Part shown: piece after piece, positions 56,436-64,000 of the stretch
How positions within the stretch are numbered: position 1 is the first letter of the stretch
Layout of the letters: every line of letters starts with the position of its first letter
Made by a program: the position numbers and the translations under genes
The notes under the pieces: model-generated
Told to the model about the DNA's origin: nothing
The model's database searches: none
The model's input: only the letters and a program-made list of their open reading frames with translations
Assembly (NCBI RefSeq): GCF_004361815.1
Contig: NZ_SNWA01000001.1
Location: 2,542,001-2,606,000, forward strand
DNA: 64,000 bases
Reading direction: 5' to 3'
DNA from: Paraburkholderia sp. BL10I2N1
GTDB taxonomy: Bacteria > Pseudomonadota > Gammaproteobacteria > Burkholderiales > Burkholderiaceae

Positions 56436-58010
56436 TCACTGCAGGTTGAGCGCATTCGTCAGGTCGCCCATCGGCTTGCCGCCGTTTGCCATCAGTGCCT
56501 TGTCGCGCGCAGCAATACCCGGCAGCGTCGGCAGTGCGTAGCGGTGCGTGATGAAGCGCAGAATCGAAGTCGTGTCGTACTGGGTGTGGTCGACGTAGCC
56601 CTTTTTCGCATAGGGTGAAATGATGAGCGCCGGCACACGCGTGCCCGGGCCCCAGCGGTCGCCCTTCGGGGGCGCAACGTGATCCCAGAAGCCGCCGTTT
56701 TCGTCGTACGTGACGACCACCACCGTGTGCTTCCACTGCGGGCTCTTTTGCAGGTGTGCGATCACATCGGCGATGTGCTGGTCGCCCGATGCGACGTCCG
56801 TGTAACCCGCGTGTTCGTTCAGGTTGCCTTGCGGCTTGTAGAACGCGACCTGCGGCAGCGCGCCGGCGTCGATGGCCTTGATGAACTCCGCCCCGTCCAC
56901 GCCACCGTCGAGCAGATGCTTCGCACGGTTCTCCGTGCCCGGTGCCAGATCGGCAAAATAATTGAGCGGCTGATGGTGCGCCTGGAAGTTCGGCGACGAC
57001 AGGCTCGCGCCGTAGATCACACCAGGTGTGCGGCTCTGCGATGCGGACCATGCCGCACCCCATGCGCCGCCATACCACGCCCACGACACGCCGGCATCGT
57101 TCAGCAGATCGCCGATGTTCTGCTGTGTCTGCGGCGGCAGCGTCGTGGCTTGCGCCGGATCGGCGAAACGCAGGTCACCGCCAGGCGCTGCCTTGTTGCC
57201 GCTCGGCTGATAAGGCGGCTGCATCGTGTTGACCGCGTAGAAATCGGGAGTCAGGTTGCCCGAATTGACGAACTTCGGTGGTCCGCTCACGGAGGACGGC
57301 GGCGAGTTCGATGCCACTGCCAGCGTGACCTCATCCGGTTGCACCGCCGAGATCGAACGGGCTGCCACGCTCTTGTCCGCATTGGGATAGATCGGTGTGC
57401 ATGCACAGACCAGCCACTGGTGATTCAGGAACGAACCGCCAAAGGCGCCCATGAAAAAGTTGTCGGCGAGGGTGTATTGCTGGGCGACTTTCCACAGCGG
57501 CAAATTGTCGGCGTTCAACCTGTAGTAGCCCATCACCAGACCGCCGGAATCGGCCCATGCGGCGAATTTGTCATTCTTGCCACCGTCGATCTGCATCTGG
57601 TTCTCATAGAACCGGTGCCACAAGTCGCGCGTGGTCGCAGTGAGGGGAGTGTTGAAACCATGCGGATCGTCGATCGCGAAGGCGGAATTCGGCAGATTTG
57701 CGGTCATCGCCTGGGTCACGACCGGCGTGACGCCCGTCTGCGTCAGTCCGTTCCAGACAGGGGGCAACGTGGCGAGCACCGACCCGTCGCGGTCGAGTTG
57801 CTGCGAGCTTGCCGGCGTGACGTTCTGCAATCCGTTCGCGCCGGGGAACTGGCCATAGAGATTATCGAAGCTGCGGTTTTCCGCGTAGATCACCACCACG
57901 TTCTGGATCGCGCTGAGATCCGGGTGCCCCAGTTCGCTGCTGGCGCAGGCGTATAGTCCGATCGCCGCTGCGATAGCGACAGGCATCGCGCAGATCAGTT
58001 TCTTGTTCAT
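56436..58010 (-). CDS. AcpA/phospholipase C-family phosphoesterase
   Basis: A 524-residue exported protein with signal peptide and possible lipobox (LYAC). The phosphoesterase-family signatures are VVVIYAENRSFDNLYGQFPG at the start of the domain (metal and nucleophile region), FGGSFLNHQWLVC, and VVVTYDENGGFWDHVAPP near the C-terminus. Relatives include acid phosphatase AcpA and phospholipases C that release phosphate from organic esters outside the cytoplasm. It fits phosphate scavenging. It is divergent from a di-haem peroxidase; no Pho box was recognised in the gap 58011-58244. Confidence 0.87.
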   Translation of the reverse strand: MNKKLICAMPVAIAAAIGLYACASSELGHPDLSAIQNVVVIYAENRSFDNLYGQFPGANGLQNVTPASSQQLDRDGSVLATLPPVWNGLTQTGVTPVVTQAMTANLPNSAFAIDDPHGFNTPLTATTRDLWHRFYENQMQIDGGKNDKFAAWADSGGLVMGYYRLNADNLPLWKVAQQYTLADNFFMGAFGGSFLNHQWLVCACTPIYPNADKSVAARSISAVQPDEVTLAVASNSPPSSVSGPPKFVNSGNLTPDFYAVNTMQPPYQPSGNKAAPGGDLRFADPAQATTLPPQTQQNIGDLLNDAGVSWAWYGGAWGAAWSASQSRTPGVIYGASLSSPNFQAHHQPLNYFADLAPGTENRAKHLLDGGVDGAEFIKAIDAGALPQVAFYKPQGNLNEHAGYTDVASGDQHIADVIAHLQKSPQWKHTVVVVTYDENGGFWDHVAPPKGDRWGPGTRVPALIISPYAKKGYVDHTQYDTTSILRFITHRYALPTLPGIAARDKALMANGGKPMGDLTNALNLQ

Positions 58011-58244
58011 CAGTTTTTTCTCTCGCGTTATGGCTGGCTGCGGCGGTCCATCTGCTGCGCTTTTGAAGTCGCATTTTGACGTCCGTAGCCAGCGGCCGAA
58101 GTGTCGCAGAACAATTTGACAGAATAGTGTATCGGCTTACTGATTGCCCAAACGGGCTTGCATCGATGCATGCAAAATGTCATCCGACTGTCATGTGTGG
58201 GACATAGCCTCGCGCACTTCAATATCATCCAAGAAAATGCTCAT

Positions 58245-59654
58245 ATGTTGTGTGCTCTGGCGCGGGTGCCGCGGGTGCCGCGGGTGCTAAAGGGACGGGT
58301 TTCGGCGAGCGCGTGGCGCGCGGGCTGTCTGGGCGTTGCATGGCTGTCGTTCGTGCTCGCCGGTTGTGACGCGCGCGGTCCGGTCGACGACACGCTGGCG
58401 AACTCAGCGGTGACGAAACCGGGTACGCAGGCTGGGCTGCCGGCGGTGGCGGTGGCGGGGGCATCCGCTGCATCGGCTAGCGTGGTGCAGGTCGCCGCGA
58501 CTCGTGGCGGGCAGACACGTGCCGAAGTCTACGAATCGGTCCGCAAGATGACGGCGCTTGGCAAACAACTGTTCTTCGACCCGTCACTGTCGGGCTCGGG
58601 GAAACTCTCGTGCGCGTCGTGCCATAGCCCCGAGCATGCATTCACACCGGCAAACTCCCTGGCGGTGCAATTGGGCGGCAGCGACATGCGCCAACCGGGC
58701 ATGCGTGCAGTGCCGACGCTCAAGTACCTTCAGTCGGTGCCGGCCTTCACCGAACACTTCCACGACTCGGAAGACGAAGGCGACGAAAGCGTGGACGCGG
58801 GGCCGACCGGCGGTTTGACGTGGGATGGCCGCGTCGACCGAGGTTCGGACCAGGCGCGCATTCCGATCCTGTCGACCTTCGAAATGGGCAGCACGCCCGG
58901 GCAGGTGACGGCGGCGGTGAAGGCCGCGCCGTATTCGAACGCTTTTCGCGCAGCCTTCGGCGAGCGCATCTTCGACGACCCGGAAGCGACCTTCAAGGCC
59001 GTGCTGCAATCGCTTGAGACGTTCGAGCAGACGCCCGAAACGTTCTACCCATACACGAGCAAATACGACGCGTTCCTCGCGGGCAAGACACAGTTGACGG
59101 CCGCCGAACTGCACGGTCTGCAGCTTTTCAACGATGAGAGCAAGGGCAATTGCGCGAGTTGTCACCTGAGTGAGCGCGCCAAAGACGGCTCGCCTCCCCA
59201 GTTCACCGACTTCGGCCTGATTGCGATAGGTGTGCCGCGCAATCGCGCGCTGGTGGTCAACAGAGACCCGCACTTCTTCGATCTCGGCGCATGTGGTCCT
59301 GAACGGACCAACCTGAAGGGGCGCGACGAATACTGCGGAATCTTCCGTACGCCGACACTGCGCAACGTCGCGCTGAAGAAGCGCTTCTTCCACAACGGCA
59401 TCTATCGCTCACTCGACGAGGTGGTGCGCTTCTATGCCGAGCGCGATACGAATCCGGAGAAGTTTTATCCGGTCGTGAAGGGCCGGGTGGCAAAGTTCGA
59501 CGATCTGCCGAAGCGCTACTGGGCAAACCTGAACACGGAGCCGCCGTTCGACCGCAAGCCCGGCGAGCAGCCGGCGCTCAACGAGGCGGAAATCAAGGAC
59601 GTGGTGGCGTTCCTGAATACACTGACAGATGGGTACGAGCCGCCGGCGCGTTGA
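58245..59654 (+). CDS. Di-haem cytochrome c peroxidase/MauG-family protein
   Basis: About 469 residues. An N-terminal signal with lipobox-like FVLAGC is followed by two CxxCH haem sites: CASCHSPEHAFT and CASCHLSERAKD. The segment between carries the family's KLFFDPSLSGSGKLSCAS-type start (given in part) and GLTWDGRVD. Such proteins reduce peroxide or catalyse oxidative modification in the periplasm. The start is uncertain: the frame is open to 58158; 58245 is chosen as the first ATG giving a reasonable signal peptide, and a GTG nearer the hydrophobic core is possible. Confidence 0.85.
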   Translation: MLCALARVPRVPRVLKGRVSASAWRAGCLGVAWLSFVLAGCDARGPVDDTLANSAVTKPGTQAGLPAVAVAGASAASASVVQVAATRGGQTRAEVYESVRKMTALGKQLFFDPSLSGSGKLSCASCHSPEHAFTPANSLAVQLGGSDMRQPGMRAVPTLKYLQSVPAFTEHFHDSEDEGDESVDAGPTGGLTWDGRVDRGSDQARIPILSTFEMGSTPGQVTAAVKAAPYSNAFRAAFGERIFDDPEATFKAVLQSLETFEQTPETFYPYTSKYDAFLAGKTQLTAAELHGLQLFNDESKGNCASCHLSERAKDGSPPQFTDFGLIAIGVPRNRALVVNRDPHFFDLGACGPERTNLKGRDEYCGIFRTPTLRNVALKKRFFHNGIYRSLDEVVRFYAERDTNPEKFYPVVKGRVAKFDDLPKRYWANLNTEPPFDRKPGEQPALNEAEIKDVVAFLNTLTDGYEPPAR

Positions 59655-59785
59655 ATGGCGTTCCGATCTGACGGCCCTCGCCCCCGCGAGGACTGGCGCG
59701 CTTAAGGGCATGCTATGCTTTTAAGGTTCGGCTCACGAGCCTGGCAGTGTGGCGGGTCGAACGGCTCTTCAAGGAGAAACAATCA

Positions 59786-60172
59786 ATGTCGATGCGAAAC
59801 CAGGCACTTATCGGTCTGACGGCGGGCGGGCTGCTGCTGGTTGCCACCTGCGGCGCGCAGGCAGCCAATCTGAGCTTTCTCAACGACACGCCGCTCAGCT
59901 ATATGAGGCAAAGCGACATGGATTCGATCAAGAAGGCGGTCGATCGCGCGCTCGAAGAGAAGCAGGACGGCGAGACGACCAACTGGCTCAACGAGGGAAC
60001 CGGCAACAGTGTGAAGATCGACGCGACGATTTCGCTCGACAAAACCACGAAGGACGGCGATCGCACCTGCCGTTCGACGGGCGTTGTGCTGTCCGCGAAG
60101 GGGCAGTCGATGAACCTGCGCCCGGTGTTTTGCCGGCAAGGCAGCGGTGCGTGGAAGTTGCAGAAGCGGTGA
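59786..60172 (+). CDS. Exported protein, surface-antigen-like C-terminus
   Basis: A 128-residue protein with signal peptide (cleavage near AQA-AN). The C-terminal region DRTCRSTGVVLSAKG...FCRQGSGAWKLQ matches the general pattern of the RT0821/Lpp0805 surface-antigen tail. AAGGAG precedes the ATG at 59786; an upstream in-frame ATG at 59747 is rejected. Function unknown. Confidence 0.7.
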   Translation: MSMRNQALIGLTAGGLLLVATCGAQAANLSFLNDTPLSYMRQSDMDSIKKAVDRALEEKQDGETTNWLNEGTGNSVKIDATISLDKTTKDGDRTCRSTGVVLSAKGQSMNLRPVFCRQGSGAWKLQKR

Positions 60173-60242
60173 TGAACGCGTCGCCTGAGGCAGCTGGCAT
60201 TGCCGCATTGGCGAGCGTGCCGTTACAGGACCTCGTGCGTTC

Positions 60243-60692
60243 GTGAGCGCGCGGGTGATCTCCTGCGGCGTCGTGCTGCTCGACGCCGATGGCCGTGTGC
60301 TGCTCGCGCACGCCACCGAAACCACACACTGGGATATTCCGAAAGGGCATGGCGAAGAGGGGGAGGCGCCGTACATCACCGCGTTGCGCGAACTGGTCGA
60401 AGAGACCGGCATCGCGCTCGCGCCAGAGCGGCTGAAGGATCTGGGCCTCTTCGTCTATCGCCGCGACAAGGACCTGCATCTATTCGCCGCGCGCGCTGGC
60501 GACGGCGAGATCGACCTCGCGCAATGCATCTGCACGTCGATGTTTCCGCGGCGCTTTGACGGCACGCTGATTCCCGAGATGGATGACTATCGCTGGTGTG
60601 CGCCGGATGAAGTCGAGCGCTACGCAAGCCGCAGTCTCACGCGGCTCTTTCAGACCACGCTATCGCTCGCTGAACTGCATCGCACGCTGTGA
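60243..60692 (+). CDS. Nudix hydrolase
   Basis: A 149-residue protein starting at GTG. The Nudix box is GHGEEGEAPYITAL followed by RELVEETGI (pattern GX5EX7REUXEEXGU complete), which binds metal and cleaves nucleoside-diphosphate-linked substrates. WDIPKGHGE just before is seen in diadenosine-polyphosphate-type and RppH-like members, but the substrate is not determined. It lies 70 bases after the surface-antigen-like gene. Confidence 0.88.
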   Translation: MSARVISCGVVLLDADGRVLLAHATETTHWDIPKGHGEEGEAPYITALRELVEETGIALAPERLKDLGLFVYRRDKDLHLFAARAGDGEIDLAQCICTSMFPRRFDGTLIPEMDDYRWCAPDEVERYASRSLTRLFQTTLSLAELHRTL

Positions 60693-60753
60693 ATACGCGG
60701 GACGATGCGCTGCCCGCTTGCGGCATCGTGCCGCCGGTCAGTCGTTAAGCCGG

Positions 60754-61653
60754 TCAATCCAGCGCCTTGTCGTTTGGATGCGCAAACAGTTCACGCATTT
60801 CCGCCGACAGCGGGAAATTCAGGTTCGTTGCGTGCGGAGGAATTGGTTGCGTGAACCAGACGTTGTAGAGGCGCTCTGCCTCGCCGGACGTTTGCATATG
60901 CGAAATCACCCCGTTGACGAGGTCGCGAAACGACGCGTCTCCCTTGCGGAACATGCACGCGTAGGCCTCATAGCCAAGCGGCGTGCCGGTGATCACGTAG
61001 TCCTCGGGATGGGGCTCCGTCGCCTTCAGGCCGTGTAACAGCGGCTCATCCATGACGAACGCGACGGCGCGGTCCGCTCGGACGGCGGCGAATGCTTCCG
61101 GGTGATCTCTGGTCGCCGTGATGTGCATGTTGAGCTGCTTGTCGCTATTGAGCCGCCGCAGGAGCCGCTCGTCGGAGGTGCCCGCGGTGGTCACGACCGC
61201 CTTGCCGGCCAGATCCGGAAAGTCCGTGATCCCCGACTTCTTGCGCGCGATCATCCGCACCGCGTACTGGAAAAAGCTGTCCGAGAACGCGACCTGACTT
61301 TCGCGCTCGAAGGTATGCGTTGTGGAGCCGCATTCGAAGTCGATCTGAGTGTTGAGCAGCATCGGAATGCGGTTGCTCGAGTTGATCGTTATCTCGCGTA
61401 CCTTGAGATCGTGCATACCGAGCGCCTTCTTGATCTCATCGACGATGCGCAGCGCGATCGTGTACGAATAGCCGACCGTGTGCGAGCCGTCCGAGTAGGC
61501 AAACGGGACCGATGCCTCGCGCACGCCAAGCGTGACGACGCCTTCGTCGTGGATTTTCTTCAGGGTGCCGGTGAGTTCATCGGCATGGGTGCCGCACGCG
61601 AGCGTGGCCGCAGCGGCACATGCGATCAGCCGGGATCGGGCTGCGAACTTCAT
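60754..61653 (-). CDS. Amino-acid ABC transporter substrate-binding protein
   Basis: A 299-residue periplasmic protein (SBP family 3) with signal peptide ending near GTHA-DE. The ligand-binding fold starts LKKIHDEGVVTLGVREASVPF and has IDFECGSTTHTFERE and GKAVVTTAGTSDERLL, as in glutamate/aspartate-binding GltI. CGGAGGAG precedes the ATG at 61653; the frame is open to 61968 but overlaps glnS. No permease or ATPase gene is adjacent, so it is an orphan receptor in this window. Confidence 0.87.
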   Translation of the reverse strand: MKFAARSRLIACAAAATLACGTHADELTGTLKKIHDEGVVTLGVREASVPFAYSDGSHTVGYSYTIALRIVDEIKKALGMHDLKVREITINSSNRIPMLLNTQIDFECGSTTHTFERESQVAFSDSFFQYAVRMIARKKSGITDFPDLAGKAVVTTAGTSDERLLRRLNSDKQLNMHITATRDHPEAFAAVRADRAVAFVMDEPLLHGLKATEPHPEDYVITGTPLGYEAYACMFRKGDASFRDLVNGVISHMQTSGEAERLYNVWFTQPIPPHATNLNFPLSAEMRELFAHPNDKALD

Positions 61654-61798
61654 TGCTCCTCCGGGAAGGGCGCGCTGATGATTGCGGCGCCGCAGCGTTG
61701 TGTCGATGAGTCGTACTGGAATACGTCGACGCATGACCCCGGCGGGAACATGCGCCACGTCCCGCATCAGGCGTTCGACGGCGCGGGGAAGTTCCAGC

Positions 61799-63508
61799 TT
61801 ACGCCGGCTTGCCCCAACTGTCCCGCAAACTGACAATACGGTTGAAGACGGGCTTGCCCGGCTTCGAATCGACGCGATCCGCGACGAAATAGCCGTGCCG
61901 TTCGAACTGGTAACGCTGTTCGGGCATCGCGTCCTGCGCGCCGGGCTCGAGGTACGCGTTGACGACACGCTTCGAATCCGGATTCAGCGCTTCGAGGAAA
62001 TCGCGGCCACCAGCGTCGGGTTGCGGCTCACGGAACAGGCGGTCGTAAATGCGCACTTCAGCCGGGCACGCGCCCGCCGCGCTCACCCAGTGAATGTTGC
62101 CCTTGACCTTGTAGTTGTTCGCGCCTTCGGTGCCCGACCGGCTGTCCGGGAAGTAGTTGCAGTGGACGGCGGTCACGTTGCCGTTCTCGTCCTTGTCCGC
62201 GCCCGTGCATTCGATCACGTAGCCATAGCGCAGACGCACCTTGTTGCCCGGGAAGAGGCGGAAATAGCCCTTCGGAGGCGTGTCGGTGAAGTCTTCACGC
62301 TCGATCCACAGCTCGCGCGAAATCGGGAATGTGCGCAGGCCGCGCTCCGGATGATGCGGATGGACCGGAGCGGTGCATTCCTCGCTGGTGCCCTCGGGGA
62401 AGTTGTCGATGATCAGCTTCAGCGGATCGAGCACGGCGGCGATGCGAGGAGCCTTGTCGTCGAGATCGTCGCGCAGCGCGCCTTCGAACACGCTCATGTC
62501 GATCCACGAATCGACCTTGGTCACGCCGATGCGCTCGCACAGCAACTGGATACTCTCCGGCGTGAAGCCGCGACGACGGATTCCGACGATGGTGGGCATG
62601 CGCGGGTCGTCCCAGCCCTCGACATGGCCTTCGGTGACCAGTTGCAGCAGCTTGCGCTTGCTGGTGATGGCATACGTCAGGTTCAGGCGCGAAAACTCGA
62701 TTTGTTGCGGCAGCGGACGCGTAAAGACGCCGGCATGGGCCAGTTCATCGAGGATCCAGTCGTAGAGCGGCCGGTGATCCTCGAATTCGAGCGTGCACAG
62801 CGAATGCGTGATGTTTTCGAGCGCGTCTGAAATGCAGTGCGTGTAGTCGTACATCGGATACACGCACCACTTGTCGCCGGTGCGGTAGTGATGCGCAAAG
62901 CGGATCCGGTAGATCACCGGGTCGCGCATGTTGAAGTTCGGCGACGCCATGTCGATCTTCGCGCGCAACACGTGCTCGCCTTCCTCGAACTCGCCCGCTT
63001 TCATGCGGCGGAACAGGTCGAGGTTTTCCTGCGGCGTGCGCTCACGGAACGGCGACGGCGTACCCGCCTCGGTGGCGGAGCCGCGGGTCGCGCGCATCTG
63101 TTCGGCAGACTGGCTGTCCACATACGCCTTGCCGCGCTCGATCAGCAGTTCGGCGAATTCGTAAAGCTTGTCGTAGTAGTCGCTGGCGAAATAGAGGTGT
63201 TCGTTGCCGTCTTTCTTCCATTCGAAGCCGAGCCAGCTGACCGCATCGATAATCGAATCGACGTACTCGACGCTTTCCTTTTCCGGGTTCGTATCGTCGA
63301 AACGCAGGTGGCACACGCCGCCGTAGCTACGGGCAATACCGAAATTCAGACAGATACTCTTCGCGTGGCCGATGTGCAGATAGCCGTTCGGCTCAGGCGG
63401 GAAGCGTGTTTCCACACGCTGGCCCCACTTTCCGGAGCGGTTGTCGTCATCGATGATGTTGCGGATGAAATTGGATGCCGCAGGCGCGTCGTTGCGTTCG
63501 GTATTCAT
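61799..63508 (-). CDS. glnS: Glutaminyl-tRNA synthetase
   Basis: A 569-residue class I synthetase charging tRNA-Gln. The HIGH motif is in [14 protein letters not shown], the KMSKS-equivalent in TSKRKLLQL, and [11 protein letters not shown] and the C-terminal anticodon-binding beta-barrels are present. Length is typical. The start at 63508 gives [19 protein letters not shown], as in the family. Confidence 0.96.
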   Translation of the reverse strand: MNTERNDAPAASNFIRNIIDDDNRSGKWGQRVETRFPPEPNGYLHIGHAKSICLNFGIARSYGGVCHLRFDDTNPEKESVEYVDSIIDAVSWLGFEWKKDGNEHLYFASDYYDKLYEFAELLIERGKAYVDSQSAEQMRATRGSATEAGTPSPFRERTPQENLDLFRRMKAGEFEEGEHVLRAKIDMASPNFNMRDPVIYRIRFAHHYRTGDKWCVYPMYDYTHCISDALENITHSLCTLEFEDHRPLYDWILDELAHAGVFTRPLPQQIEFSRLNLTYAITSKRKLLQLVTEGHVEGWDDPRMPTIVGIRRRGFTPESIQLLCERIGVTKVDSWIDMSVFEGALRDDLDDKAPRIAAVLDPLKLIIDNFPEGTSEECTAPVHPHHPERGLRTFPISRELWIEREDFTDTPPKGYFRLFPGNKVRLRYGYVIECTGADKDENGNVTAVHCNYFPDSRSGTEGANNYKVKGNIHWVSAAGACPAEVRIYDRLFREPQPDAGGRDFLEALNPDSKRVVNAYLEPGAQDAMPEQRYQFERHGYFVADRVDSKPGKPVFNRIVSLRDSWGKPA

Positions 63509-63948
63509 GCGTGATGGAGAAAGTCGGTCGGGGACGCGCGATGCGCCCGCTTATCTGACAATTCTACCTGACCGGTCAACGAGCGCCAGGGTTGATGCGG
63601 CGGAAGGCCGGAGTGAGGACTTCGGTGCGGCGCTGTTACAACGTGCAACAGGAGGTAAAACGCGTTGTTTGCGGGGATGCCGGGCGTCCAGAATGCCACC
63701 GCCGCAGCGCGTGCCGCCATGGTGGGGCAGTATTCCGGGTGATGAGAATAACGAAGGGCGACGCGGATCCACGCTGTCTTTTTGGTGTTTTGCAGCGCCG
63801 GGCACTATTGGCCCAGACTTAACCCTTCGCCCTGCCTGCCACCGGTATGCCTGTCAGCGGTCAGGGTGACGGGGCGCAGCCGATCCGGCACCTCGCGTGA
63901 CGATATGCCGTTCGGCAAGATGGCGCCCTCTAATACGGAGCTTCCAGG
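63509..63948. other. Divergent intergenic region, no gene seen
   Basis: A 440-base gap between glnS and the gene starting at 63949. Frames on both strands lack ribosome-binding sites and family resemblance. It should hold the promoters of both flanking genes; no consensus promoter stood out. Confidence 0.5.
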
Positions 63949-64000
63949 ATGTCCCAATCGACGCACGATGCGCACCGCGCGCCTTTTGCCAGCCTGACCC
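63949..64000 (+). CDS. Start of a gene running off the window (possibly SrkA-like kinase)
   Basis: Seventeen codons are visible: MSQSTHDAHRAPFASLT, after CGGAGC. The PFASLT stretch at this position recalls the start of SrkA/YihE serine/threonine kinases, but this is far too little to assign a function. Confidence 0.4.
   Translation, partial: MSQSTHDAHRAPFASLT

Noticed and set aside
56679..57956. Plus-strand 425-codon frame antisense to the AcpA-like gene
   Set aside because: Shadow frame over a confidently assigned gene; no start signal.

Overview
The window is G+C-rich chromosomal DNA from a beta-proteobacterium of the Burkholderia/Paraburkholderia type. The evidence is the conserved core order carA-carB-greA-(DUF4149)-yhbY-rlmE-ftsH-folP-glmM-pstSCAB-phoU-phoB-phoR-ppk/ppx, together with the dnaQ-rnhA-methyltransferase/gloB-mltD block. 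Species assignment is an inference from gene order and protein character; no search was run.

Layout. (1) 1-7582: the right end of a prophage, with virion genes (a tape-measure-like protein carrying a muralytic domain, a DUF2213-like protein, several small unknowns) and two minus-strand cargo genes. It ends inside the anticodon stem of a tRNA-Val(CAC) gene, of which only the 5' half (7583-7624) is present. (2) 7673-38512: core chromosome, with DNA proofreading and RNase H, glyoxalase II, a membrane-bound transglycosylase, an MFS carrier, carbamoyl-phosphate synthetase, GreA, RNA modification, FtsH, folate and cell-wall precursor enzymes, the complete phosphate-sensing and uptake regulon with two Pho-box-like sites before pstS, polyphosphate kinase and exopolyphosphatase, an ornithine-lipid-type acyltransferase, SixA, then tRNA-Pro(TGG). 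(3) 38787-42732: a toxin-immunity locus on the minus strand. (4) 42824-51677: a mixed segment with a TetR regulator overlapping a haloalkane-dehalogenase-like gene, a MATE exporter, an NlpD-like lipoprotein, aldose epimerase, a divergent UppP and tRNA-Arg(TCT). (5) 51781-56140: a second toxin-immunity locus in the opposite orientation plus a decayed IS5-family transposase, bounded by 108-bp direct repeats that start at the CCA end of tRNA-Arg. (6) 56436-64000: an AcpA-like phosphoesterase divergent from a di-haem peroxidase, a Nudix hydrolase, a periplasmic binding protein, glnS and the start of one further gene.

The most interesting content is the pair of toxin loci. Both proteins share an almost identical 592-residue N-terminal region (degenerate M23 fold plus SH3-like segments) but end in different peptidoglycan-cleaving domains: a lytic transglycosylase in copy 1 and a GH108-type muramidase in copy 2. 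Copy 2 is followed by one exported immunity candidate. Copy 1 is followed by a new exported immunity candidate and then a diverged copy of copy 2's immunity gene. Homology between the loci stops exactly where the N-terminal region ends and resumes exactly at the stop codon of the GH108 protein. This reads as a frozen toxin-module replacement that left an orphan immunity gene behind. Copy 1 also has a 1-nt insertion that breaks its N-terminal frame. The two loci form about 2-kb inverted repeats around a 9.1-kb segment that could invert. A type VI secretion role is an inference; no secretion genes are present in the window.
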